A stretch of 64,000 nt of DNA, from contig NZ_LGQW01000015.1 in assembly GCF_003116035.1 (NCBI RefSeq), forward strand, positions 4,147,431 to 4,211,430. Reading direction: 5' to 3'. The position numbers and the translations under genes are program-made. The notes under the pieces are model-generated. The model made no database searches and was not told where the DNA came from. It was given only the letters and a program-made list of their open reading frames with translations. Origin of the DNA: Azospirillum sp. TSH64. Its GTDB lineage: Bacteria; Pseudomonadota; Alphaproteobacteria; Azospirillales; Azospirillaceae. Position 1 is the stretch's first letter. Each line of letters begins with the position of its first letter. Below, one piece after another: positions 33,779 to 41,689 of the stretch.

Positions 33779-34717
33779 ATGAGCCTTTCGAGCGATACAA
33801 TGCCTGTCAGTCCGTCGACGGGGGCGAAGCCCGGCCGGAGCCGGTCGTCCACCCGCCGTTTCGTCGTCATCGACTGCGAGACCACCGGTCTATCGACGGC
33901 CGGCGGCGACCGCATGGTCAGCTTCGCCGCCATCGAACTGGCGGATGCGGTTCCGACCGGCCGCAGTCTCAGCCTCATCTTCAACCCGGGTCGCAAGTCG
34001 AACCCGCATGCGCTGAGGGTGCACGGGCTGCCGGACCATCTGCTTCGCCATCAGGATCCGTTCCACAGCGTCGCCCGGGACATTCTCGGCTTCCTGCAAG
34101 GCGCGGTCCTGGTCGGCCACAATGTCGGCTTCGACATCGAGTTCCTGCGGCACGAGTTCCAACTCTGCGGCATTCCCTGGATAGCTGGACAATCGGTCTG
34201 CACCATGCAGCATGCCAGGGCGCAGGTGGCGGGGCGTGCGTCGCTCGATGCGGTGGCGACGCTGTTCGGCATCGATGTCGGAATCCGGGCGCGCTTCCAC
34301 GGCGCCTTCGTCGATGCCGAGATCACCAGCCGCCTGTTCCAGAAGATGATCCTCGGCAGTGCGGAGATGCTGGCAGTTCCCCATCTGGCGCCGACCAACC
34401 AGATCGATCCGCCGCCGCTGGTCCGGCAGCCCGCGGTTCCCATCACCCATGGCATCGCCGGCTATGCCTTCGCCGTCACCGGCGACCTGACCGGCCTGTC
34501 GCGCGAGGGGGTGATGGCCCGCATCCAGGTGCTGGGCGGACACTGGCATCACAGCGTCCGCAAGGACACCGACTATCTCGTCGTCGGCCATGCCCCCGGC
34601 GCCACCAAGCTCGACACCGCCGCCGCCCGGCGCGCCAAGTACGGCAAGCCCGACACCATCGACGAGGCGCAGTTCTTCGCCATGGTCGCGGCGTCCGGCA
34701 CCCGCAAACGGGCCTGA
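33779..34717 (+). CDS. DEDDh 3'-5' exonuclease with C-terminal BRCT-like domain
   Basis: 312-aa protein. The N-terminal exonuclease domain (~30-200) belongs to the DnaQ family: ExoI Asp/Glu in VVIDCETTGLS, ExoII in LVGHNVGFDIEF, and ExoIII His/Asp in HGAFVDAEITSRLF. The C-terminal ~80 residues (FAVTGDLTGLSREGVMARIQ, then DTDYLVVGHAP and SGTRKRA) look like a BRCT domain, as in DNA ligases. It may be a repair or proofreading nuclease. The start at 33779 is weakly supported (poor ribosome-binding site); 33800 is possible. Confidence 0.82.
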   Translation: MSLSSDTMPVSPSTGAKPGRSRSSTRRFVVIDCETTGLSTAGGDRMVSFAAIELADAVPTGRSLSLIFNPGRKSNPHALRVHGLPDHLLRHQDPFHSVARDILGFLQGAVLVGHNVGFDIEFLRHEFQLCGIPWIAGQSVCTMQHARAQVAGRASLDAVATLFGIDVGIRARFHGAFVDAEITSRLFQKMILGSAEMLAVPHLAPTNQIDPPPLVRQPAVPITHGIAGYAFAVTGDLTGLSREGVMARIQVLGGHWHHSVRKDTDYLVVGHAPGATKLDTAAARRAKYGKPDTIDEAQFFAMVAASGTRKRA

Positions 34718-34900
34718 CGCCCGCCCGGCGTTTTTTAATCCCGTGCTTAGCGCCGGCCGGCGGACGTGATAGGACTGGGTGCACCCCAGTGTTTCAACCG
34801 CCGGAGAAACGGCATGGCGCGGTGGCTGCGGTCCACCCGATCCGTTTCCGAAACAATCGAGTACGCGCGCCGCAACCGGCCCTGTAGCGGTCGCATAGGC

Positions 34901-34965
34901 GGGGGATGGAACAGTGGAACAGGGCCGGAAAACCGTTCCATGGCGTTCCATCCGTTCCATCCCCC
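34901..34965. terminator. Nested inverted repeat between convergent genes, possible terminator
   Basis: Perfect 12-bp outer arms GGGGGATGGAAC (34901-34912) and GTTCCATCCCCC (34954-34965) enclose 41 nt. Within it TGGAAC (34915) can pair with either of two further GTTCCA copies (34935, 34945). It sits between the convergent exonuclease and chemoreceptor genes. No T-run, so termination is a guess; nothing else is seen in this 267-bp gap. Confidence 0.45.
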
Positions 34966-34984
34966 TCCCATGAGGCTGGCCGTG

Positions 34985-36688
34985 TCAGGCCGCGCGGACC
35001 TCTCCGATGAAGGCCTGGATCCGCTCGCGCAGCCGGTCGGAATCGTGCGACAGGCTGTCGGCGGCGCCCAGCACTTCCGTGGCCGCCTGTCCGACTTGCC
35101 CAGCGGAGCTGCTGACCTCGGCGATGTTGCCGGTCACCAGCTGGGTTCCCTGCGCCGCCTGCTGGATGTTGCGACCGATTTCCTGGGTGGCGGCGGTCTG
35201 CTGCTCCACCGCCGCGGCGATGGCGCCAGCGATGGAATCGACGTCGTTGATGGTGCGGCCGATGGTCTGGATCGCCGTCACCGTGCCGTCCGTCACCGTC
35301 TGGATCTCGGCGATCTGGCTGCCGATCTCCTCGGTCGCCTGGGCGGTCTGGGTGGCGAGCGCCTTCACCTCTTGCGCCACGACCGCGAAGCCCTTGCCGG
35401 CCTCTCCCGCCCGCGCTGCCTCGATGGTGGCGTTCAGCGCCAGCAGGTTGGTCTGGCTGGCGATGTTCTGGATCAGGCTGACGACATCGCCGATCCGCTG
35501 GGCGGCCTCGACCAGCCGGGCGACCAGCGCGTTGGTCCGCTCGCCCTCCTGCACGGCGTTGCGGGCGATGGCGGCGGCGGCGTTGACCTGCCGGCCGATC
35601 TCGCCGATGGAGCTTCCCAGCTGTTCCGACGCCGCCGCGACGGTGGCGACGTTGGCGGAGGACTGCGCCGTGGTGGCGGCGACGGTCGCCGCCTGTTCCG
35701 TCGTCTGCGAGGCGATGGCGGTCATGGTCTCGGCATTGCCGCGCAGATGGCGGGCGGCCGTCGCCACCGCCTGCACCACGTCCTGCACATCGGCGTCGAA
35801 GCGGTCGGCCAGCGCCCGCATGCCGGCCTGCCGGTCGCGTTCCGCCTGCAGCTTCTGCGCCTCGCGCTCCTCCTGCAGGCTGCGCATGGCAAGGCCGTTG
35901 CTCTTGAACACCAGCAGCGCGCGGGCGAGCAGCCCGACCTCGTCCTTGCGGCCGGCGCCCTGGATGTCGACGGCGAGATTGCCGTCGGCGATGGCCGTCA
36001 TGTCGGCGACCAGCCGGTGCAGCGGCCGGACGACGAAGACCACGATGATGGAGCCGAACAGGCCGAAGGCGACCAGCAGCCCGACGCCGGTGACACCGTA
36101 CAGCCGGGTCATGACGCTGGAGGACAGCGCCAGCGCCCGGTCCTCGGCGCGCTTGGTCTCCCCCAGGCTGTGCTCCACCCGCTCCGACAGCGCCAGGTTC
36201 AGCTTCTGCCGGACCGGGCGGCCGACATCGATCGACACGCGGATCGCGCTGTCGGTGTCATAGGCCCGCGCCAGCTCGACCGCCTTCTGCGACACCCGCT
36301 CATACTCGCCGACGATGGATTTGATCCCGGAGATCGCCTCGCGGTCGGCCGGGGCGTCATAGGCCGCGGCCAGCCGGTCGATGGCGGTCAACGCCTTGCC
36401 GATGTTGTCCTTGTAGGCCGCGAAGGCGGCATCGATGCGCTCGCGCGTGCCGGCGACCAGCGCGTTGGATTCCGCGTCCATCGCATCGCCCATGGCCGAT
36501 TGGATGGCCAGCGCCGCCGACAGCCGCCCGGCGACCACATCGGTCACCCGGCTGGTCGAGGCGGTCAGGTCGACCAGTGCCGATCTGGCGGTCCAGACCA
36601 CGCTGCCCATTACAGCAAGCAGCAGGACCGCCGGGATGAGCAGCTTGTGAACCAGTTTCCGATCGGAAAACCAGGCGTGCAGGGCCAT
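34985..36688 (-). CDS. Methyl-accepting chemotaxis protein with four-helix-bundle-type sensor
   Basis: 567-aa transmembrane chemoreceptor. First helix ~14-32, periplasmic helical sensor ~35-190 with no Cache signature, second helix ~191-214, HAMP ~215-265, signalling domain with tip SQTNLLALNATIEAARAGEA (~410-430). ATG at 36688 follows GGAAAGAG. Its leader carries the same promoter and operator core as the hydroxyacid/ABC operon, suggesting the receptor guides cells to the substrate of that importer. Confidence 0.92.
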   Translation of the reverse strand: MALHAWFSDRKLVHKLLIPAVLLLAVMGSVVWTARSALVDLTASTSRVTDVVAGRLSAALAIQSAMGDAMDAESNALVAGTRERIDAAFAAYKDNIGKALTAIDRLAAAYDAPADREAISGIKSIVGEYERVSQKAVELARAYDTDSAIRVSIDVGRPVRQKLNLALSERVEHSLGETKRAEDRALALSSSVMTRLYGVTGVGLLVAFGLFGSIIVVFVVRPLHRLVADMTAIADGNLAVDIQGAGRKDEVGLLARALLVFKSNGLAMRSLQEEREAQKLQAERDRQAGMRALADRFDADVQDVVQAVATAARHLRGNAETMTAIASQTTEQAATVAATTAQSSANVATVAAASEQLGSSIGEIGRQVNAAAAIARNAVQEGERTNALVARLVEAAQRIGDVVSLIQNIASQTNLLALNATIEAARAGEAGKGFAVVAQEVKALATQTAQATEEIGSQIAEIQTVTDGTVTAIQTIGRTINDVDSIAGAIAAAVEQQTAATQEIGRNIQQAAQGTQLVTGNIAEVSSSAGQVGQAATEVLGAADSLSHDSDRLRERIQAFIGEVRAA

Positions 36689-36781
36689 GGGACGTCTCTT
36701 TCCAAGGGCTATGGAGTGGATCGGGGGCGTTCTGCCCAAGGCAACCGGTGGCAACGGGAGCAGGAAGACCCCAGCCCTAAT

Positions 36782-36796
36782 AATTGCTATGCGATT
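36782..36796 (-). promoter_or_regulatory. Operator copy ahead of the chemoreceptor gene
   Basis: AATTG (36782-36786), CTATG, CGATT (36792-36796): the same 5-5-5 architecture as the core of the operator at 33525-33539, with one G-T wobble in the arm. The distance to the -10 is identical in both copies (14 bp between). The rest of the 330-bp gap 36689-37018 holds two small hairpins (36926-36940 and 36945-36958) and the unresolved start of the plus-strand regulator gene. Confidence 0.6.
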
Positions 36797-36810
36797 GCAT
36801 TGACTGAAAT

Positions 36811-36839
36811 ATGATAGACAATAGTTTGTGTCCAAACAA
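36811..36839 (-). promoter_or_regulatory. Sigma-70 promoter of the chemoreceptor gene
   Basis: Minus strand -35 TTGTTT (36834-36839), 17-bp spacer, -10 TATCAT (36811-36816). Gap-free alignment of 36781-36817 with 33524-33560 gives 30 identical of 37 bases. Confidence 0.62.
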
Positions 36840-37018
36840 ACGGTTTTTCTTGCCAACCGTGTGCCGCAGACAGGACCGCTGCAATCAAAGCGGTAGTGAT
36901 TTGTTAACCCAACCGGGAGTCGGCAGCGGCAGATTGCCGCGTGTCACTGGAAACAGTGTGGGCATCCGTTATGATCGCGCGGCCATATCCCACGCCCGAT
37001 GCGTCATTGAAGCCCAGC

Positions 37019-38425
37019 ATGCCAACCGACACACCGCTGTCCGACGACGCAGCCCTCCCGCCCGCGGTCGTGGCGGAGGAACCGGCGACCGCGCCGTCCG
37101 TGCTGATCGTGGACGACGAGGAAGGCATCCGCAATTTCCTGTCGCGCAGCCTGGAGCGGCGCGGCTGGCGCGTCACCACGACGGGCAGCGCCGAGGACGC
37201 GGCGCTTCATCTGGAGCGGCACTGTGTCGACCTGATCATCCTCGACATCGCCCTGCCGGGGCAGTCGGGCCTCGACTGGCTGAAGGAATTGCAGGCGGCC
37301 GGTTTCGGCGGCGACGTGATCCTGATCACCGCCTTCGCCGACATCGACACCGCCATCGAGGCGCTGCGGGCCGGGGCGGCCGATCTGATCCTGAAGCCGT
37401 TCCGGGTCGAGCAGATCGTCAGCGCCATCGCCCGCTGCATGGAGCGCACCCGGCTCCAGCGCGAGAACTTCGTCCTGCGGCGTCAACTGGCCAAGCGGCG
37501 CGGCACCACCGACGAGATTGTCGGCCGCTCGGCCCCCATCCTGCGCCTGCGGGCGCTCATCGAACGGGTGGCCCCTTCGCCGTCCACCGTGCTGATCGAA
37601 GGGGAGTCCGGCGTCGGCAAGGAGCTGGTGGCGCGTGCCCTGCACACCCGCTCGCACCGGGCAGAGCGGCCCTTCGTGGCGCTGAACTGCGCCGCCGTGT
37701 CGGCCGATCTGGTGGAGGCGGAGCTGTTCGGCCATCTGCGCGGCGCCTTCACCGGGGCCAAGGAGGCGCGCAAAGGGCTGTTCTACTACGCCCATGGCGG
37801 CACGCTGTTCCTGGACGAGATCGGGGAGCTGCCGCTGGCGCTGCAATCGAAGCTGCTGCGCGTACTGGAGGAGCGCCGCATCCGTCCGGTCGGCGGCGAA
37901 CAGGAGCTTCCGGTGGATGTCCGCGTGGTGGCCGCGACCAACCGCGATCTGAAGGCGGAGGTTGCCGCCGGCCGGTTCCGGGCGGACCTGTTCTATCGGC
38001 TTGCCGTGATGACCCTGCGCGTCCCGCCGCTGCGGGAGCGCGGCGACGATGTGGTCGAGCTGGCGCGCCGCTTCATGGGGGTGCTGTCGCTGCGCCTGGG
38101 GGTTCCACCGCTGGACATCGACCCGCCGCTCGAAGCGGCGCTGATCGCGCATGGCTGGCCGGGCAATGTGCGAGAACTGCGCAACCTCATGGAACGCGCC
38201 CTGCTGTTCGGCGAGTTTCCGCTGGAAGACCTGGGACTGTCGGTCTGTGTCGCCCAGGAGGGGGCCGGCGCCGATGCGGCCAGCGGGCAGACGCTGGCCG
38301 AGGTCGAAAAGCGCCACATCCTCGCCGTGCTGGCCGATTGCGGCGGGAACCGGGCGCGCGCCGCCGCCCTGTTGGGGGTGTCGCGCAAGACGCTCGACCG
38401 GAAGTGGGCCGAATGGGGCGTCTGA
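37019..38425 (+). CDS. NtrC-family sigma-54-dependent response regulator
   Basis: 468-aa activator. Receiver domain with VDDEE and phospho-acceptor Asp76 (LIILDIALPG); AAA+ domain with Walker A GESGVGKE and the sigma-54 loop GAFTGA intact; Fis-type DNA-binding tail (RARAAALLGVSRKTLDRKW). The start is uncertain: ATG at 37019 gives a 25-residue lead-in but a weak ribosome-binding site, and an in-frame ATG at 36971 is also possible. It is the obvious partner of the kinase that overlaps its 3' end. It is the nearest candidate to act on the sigma-54-like promoter of the fdn operon 3.2 kb downstream. Confidence 0.85.
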   Translation: MPTDTPLSDDAALPPAVVAEEPATAPSVLIVDDEEGIRNFLSRSLERRGWRVTTTGSAEDAALHLERHCVDLIILDIALPGQSGLDWLKELQAAGFGGDVILITAFADIDTAIEALRAGAADLILKPFRVEQIVSAIARCMERTRLQRENFVLRRQLAKRRGTTDEIVGRSAPILRLRALIERVAPSPSTVLIEGESGVGKELVARALHTRSHRAERPFVALNCAAVSADLVEAELFGHLRGAFTGAKEARKGLFYYAHGGTLFLDEIGELPLALQSKLLRVLEERRIRPVGGEQELPVDVRVVAATNRDLKAEVAAGRFRADLFYRLAVMTLRVPPLRERGDDVVELARRFMGVLSLRLGVPPLDIDPPLEAALIAHGWPGNVRELRNLMERALLFGEFPLEDLGLSVCVAQEGAGADAASGQTLAEVEKRHILAVLADCGGNRARAAALLGVSRKTLDRKWAEWGV

Positions 38426-40512
38426 GCAGCCTGCGCGCCGCGCTGGACGAGCGTCTCACTCCCCTCACCGGATCGGTCCGCCACAAGCTGCTGGCGCTGG
38501 TCCTGGCGCCGCTGCTGCTGGGCATGCCGGCCCTGCTGCTGATCGTCTGGTACTGGGGCACCCAGGGTTATAACCAGCTGCTGATCAACAAGGTCAGTGC
38601 CGATCTCGGCACCGCCCGGCAGGTGTTCGACCGCATGCAGGGCACGGTCGGCGACGGGCTGGCGGCGCTCGCCGCCTCCCACCGCTTGGCGCTTGCGCTC
38701 GACGGTCAGGACGGCGGCAGGCTGGAGGCGCTGCTGGACGAGACCGCGCACCGGCAAGGGCTGGACTTCCTGCTGCTGCTCGATCCGCAAGGCCGGGTGC
38801 GGGCCGGCGCCGGAGCGGCCGGGGCTGACCGGTCCGGTTGGACGGTGGTTCGCTCGGCCTTGCGGAGCGACAGCACCCATGGGCTCGACGTGCTGGAGCC
38901 GGAGCATCTGGCCGCCATCGACCCGTCCCTGGCGGCCCGCACCCTCATTCCGCTGGTGCCCACCCGCAACGCCGCCTCGACCGCCCGTAGAGTGGAGGAC
39001 CGTGCGCTGACCATCCACGCCGCCGTGCCGATTTTCGGGCTCGACGGCGGGCTGCTCGGCGTGCTGGAGGGCGGCATGCTGCTCAACGGCAGCCAAGCCA
39101 TCGTCGACCGCATCAACACCGTCGTCTATCAGGAGGCGTCGCTGCCGCTGGGCAGCCAGGGCACCGCCACCCTGTTCCTCGACGACACCCGCATCGCCAC
39201 CAATGTCCGCCTGTTCGAGGGGGAGCGTGCGCTCGGCACGCGGGCGTCGGCGGCGGTCTACCGCCGGGTGATGGGCGAGGGCAGGGTGTGGCTGGGCTCC
39301 GCCTTCGTGGTCGACGACACCTATGTCTCAGGCTACGAGCCGCTGCTCGACACCGGGGGTCGGCGCATCGGCATGCTTTATGTCGGCTTCCTGGAAGCGC
39401 CGTTGCAGGACGCGCTGTACCGTGCCATGACCGGGCTGGTGCTGGCGTTCCTGGCGGTTTCCGCGCTCGGAACCCTGGCCGACCTGCGCTTTGCCCAGGC
39501 GATTTTCCGGCCGCTCGAACGGATGAACCGGGTCATCGCCACCATCGAGGCAGGCGACGAGACGGCGCGCGCCGGGCCGAACCGCAGCCGGGACGAACTC
39601 GGGCGGCTGTCGCGGGCCTTCGACCAGCTTCTGGACTCGCTGGCGGCCCGCCGGCTGGAGTTGCAGCGGTCAGCCGAAGATCTCGACCGCAAGGTCGCCG
39701 AGCGCACTGCCGAGCTGGAAAGCGCCAATGCCACACTCCGGCAGGCCAGCCGCCAGCTGGTGCTGAGCGAGAAGCTGGCCGCCATCGGCCAGTTGACCGC
39801 CGGGGTCGCCCACGAGATCAACAACCCCGTCGCAGTGATCCAGGGCAACCTCGACCTGCTGGGCGAGGTGCTGGGCGATGCCGCCGCACCGGTGAAGGAC
39901 GAGATCCGCCTGATCGACGAGCAGACCAGGCGCATCCAGACCATCATCGCCAAGCTGCTCCAGTTCGCCCGGCCGGGCGACTATGCCGGACAGGCGGAAC
40001 CGGTCGACGTCAATGCGGTGGTCCTCGACTGCCTGCTGCTGACCCGCCACACCATGGGGCGCCGCCGCATCGCGGTGGAAACCAGCCTGACGGCGACGGT
40101 CCCGGTCGAGATCAGCCGGGGCGAGTTGCAGCAGGTGCTGGTCAACCTGATGGTCAACGCCGTCCAGGCGATGCCGGACGGCGGCACGCTGACCATCGAG
40201 ACCGCCGACACGCGTTTCCCGGAGGAGGGCGAAGCGGGCGTCGTCCTGTCGGTCCATGACACCGGGCACGGCATCGCGCCCGACTGCCTCGGGCGCGTCT
40301 TCGATCCCTTCTTCACCACAAAGAAGTCCGAGGGGACGGGACTGGGCCTGTCGATCAGCTTCGCCATCGTCCAGCGCCAGGGCGGCCACATCGCCCTGGA
40401 AAGCCGGCCCGGCCTCCGCACCACCTTCACCGTGGCCCTGCGCCGGAAGGCCCGCTTCCCCGGCCGGCCCGGCGAACCGGCATCCCCATCGGTCCTGTTC
40501 GGCGACGAGTGA
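38413..40512 (+). CDS. Sensor histidine kinase with large periplasmic Cache-type domain
   Basis: 699-aa kinase. First helix ~24-46; periplasmic domain of ~290 residues with double-Cache features (e.g. VVDDTYVSGYEPLLDTGGRR near its end); second helix ~337-358; HAMP ~360-410; coiled coil; dimerisation domain with phospho-acceptor His467 (VAHEINNPVAVIQGN); ATPase domain with NLMVNAVQAM and GTGLGLSISF. ATG at 38413 overlaps the regulator's stop by 13 bp. The ligand is unknown; its neighbours suggest formate, another small acid or a redox cue. Confidence 0.88.
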   Translation: MGRLSSLRAALDERLTPLTGSVRHKLLALVLAPLLLGMPALLLIVWYWGTQGYNQLLINKVSADLGTARQVFDRMQGTVGDGLAALAASHRLALALDGQDGGRLEALLDETAHRQGLDFLLLLDPQGRVRAGAGAAGADRSGWTVVRSALRSDSTHGLDVLEPEHLAAIDPSLAARTLIPLVPTRNAASTARRVEDRALTIHAAVPIFGLDGGLLGVLEGGMLLNGSQAIVDRINTVVYQEASLPLGSQGTATLFLDDTRIATNVRLFEGERALGTRASAAVYRRVMGEGRVWLGSAFVVDDTYVSGYEPLLDTGGRRIGMLYVGFLEAPLQDALYRAMTGLVLAFLAVSALGTLADLRFAQAIFRPLERMNRVIATIEAGDETARAGPNRSRDELGRLSRAFDQLLDSLAARRLELQRSAEDLDRKVAERTAELESANATLRQASRQLVLSEKLAAIGQLTAGVAHEINNPVAVIQGNLDLLGEVLGDAAAPVKDEIRLIDEQTRRIQTIIAKLLQFARPGDYAGQAEPVDVNAVVLDCLLLTRHTMGRRRIAVETSLTATVPVEISRGELQQVLVNLMVNAVQAMPDGGTLTIETADTRFPEEGEAGVVLSVHDTGHGIAPDCLGRVFDPFFTTKKSEGTGLGLSISFAIVQRQGGHIALESRPGLRTTFTVALRRKARFPGRPGEPASPSVLFGDE

Positions 40513-40521
40513 ACCGGTCGC

Positions 40522-41436
40522 TCATTCCCCCTGTGCAAGGAAGGGGTTGCCGCCGATCCGCTGGAATCCCTCGTCGCCGACCAGGATGTCGAGGGCGAAG
40601 GAGGCGAGGTCGTCCGCCACCGGGTCGAGGCCGGGTGCCTTCTCCATCAGGAACAGCTTCAGATAGCCGTTGCAGGACTCGCAGGTTTCGGCCCGCGCCG
40701 GATCGTTGGACCCGCTGCCGGACTCCTCCCCCGCCTCGATCAACCGCAGGTCGATCCGGTTGCCTTCGCCGCAGGCGACGCAGGCGCTGCGGACATGGTG
40801 CCATGCCGTATGGCAGAGACCGCAATGGAGATAGCGCAGCCCGCCGATCTCGCTCCCGGTGTGGATCACGCCGGCAACCGGTGCGCTTCCGCAGACCGGG
40901 CAATGGCCGGCCACCGCCGAGGCGGAGATCGCATTGGCCTCCAATCCGCCGGCGTGGCGGGTCCAGGCGACCTGAAGGGCGGCGACGATGAAGGGTGCGC
41001 CGCCGATGTCCTCCCGGTTCGCCCCGCCGGTCAGCAGCCGCGCGGCCGAGGCGTTCAACGCCTCCCCGTCGCCCCACGGCAGATCCTCCAGCGCGTTCTC
41101 CGCCGTCGCCGGAAGCGTGCCGCGCAGCAGGCTGCGCAGCTGTTCGAGGTCGGGAAGCCATCCTGTCTCCGGCGACGCCACGCTTGGGATCACGGCCAGC
41201 TCATGCTGGGCGTCGCTCAACTGCGCCATGAAGGCCAGCCAGGAGGACAGACGGTGACCGGGGGCGAGGCTGCGAAGACGCCCGGCCCGGCGTTGAAACA
41301 GTAGGGCGGCATTCGGCAGGCGCACGGGGGACGGCGACCGGCCGGGCTCCAGTCCGGCGGCGGCCATGGCTTCGGCCATCGCTCCGCTGACGGGAGTGGA
41401 TCCTTCGGTAGCAGCGGCGTGGCGGTGCTGGGACAT
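40522..41436 (-). CDS. fdhE: Formate dehydrogenase accessory protein FdhE
   Basis: 304-aa cytoplasmic assembly factor for respiratory formate dehydrogenase. Four Cys-x2-Cys rubredoxin-like pairs are visible in the C-terminal half (CPVCGSAP, CGLCHTAW, CVACGEG, CESCNGY), as in E. coli FdhE. ATG at 41436. It is divergent from fdnG across a 253-bp regulatory gap and its 3' end meets the kinase gene in the opposite direction with 9 bp between. Confidence 0.92.
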   Translation of the reverse strand: MSQHRHAAATEGSTPVSGAMAEAMAAAGLEPGRSPSPVRLPNAALLFQRRAGRLRSLAPGHRLSSWLAFMAQLSDAQHELAVIPSVASPETGWLPDLEQLRSLLRGTLPATAENALEDLPWGDGEALNASAARLLTGGANREDIGGAPFIVAALQVAWTRHAGGLEANAISASAVAGHCPVCGSAPVAGVIHTGSEIGGLRYLHCGLCHTAWHHVRSACVACGEGNRIDLRLIEAGEESGSGSNDPARAETCESCNGYLKLFLMEKAPGLDPVADDLASFALDILVGDEGFQRIGGNPFLAQGE

Positions 41437-41544
41437 GGGGGGCCGTTTCTCAAAAGGTTGCGCCTGCCGTCCGCTGCAATTTCCGTACAAGTCGGTTGAG
41501 CTGCCTTTCCACAACGGAAGGCACCAATCGGCCCACCTCTTATG

Positions 41545-41581
41545 TGGACATTCTGTCCCTCCGATCCGGACAGAATGTCCA
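41545..41581 (+). promoter_or_regulatory. Tandem palindromic activator sites upstream of fdnG
   Basis: A 14-bp perfect inverted repeat (41545-41558 and 41568-41581), each arm of which contains its own palindrome: GGACATTCTGTCC (41546-41558) and GGACAGAATGTCC (41568-41580). The two dimer sites are 22 bp apart centre to centre, two helical turns, and about 100 bp upstream of the expected sigma-54 start. This is the classic layout of an NtrC-type enhancer. Confidence 0.7.
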
Positions 41582-41635
41582 TAAACCTGCTGAAGCCATG
41601 ACGGAAAACCACAGGGATTGAGGGCTTTTCCGGAC

Positions 41636-41651
41636 TGGCACGGAACCTGCC
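41636..41651 (+). promoter_or_regulatory. Sigma-54-like promoter of the fdn operon
   Basis: TGGCAC, five bases, CTGCC: -24 element perfect, GG (41637-41638) and GC (41649-41650) exactly 10 bp apart, with the first T of the -12 box replaced by C and the last base not A/T. The start would be near 41662, giving a leader of about 28 nt to fdnG with GGGAGGA. Confidence 0.65.
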
Positions 41652-41689
41652 TTGGGCGCGCCCAGAACAGCGCCAATCCGGGAGGAACC

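Noticed and set aside
36811..40512. A single 1233-codon plus-strand open frame that seems to fuse the regulator region to the kinase
   Set aside because: Only the part from 38413 encodes the kinase; upstream the frame is a low-complexity Arg/Gly/Ala shadow of the NtrC gene, which has clear motifs in its own frame and overlaps the kinase start by 13 bp.
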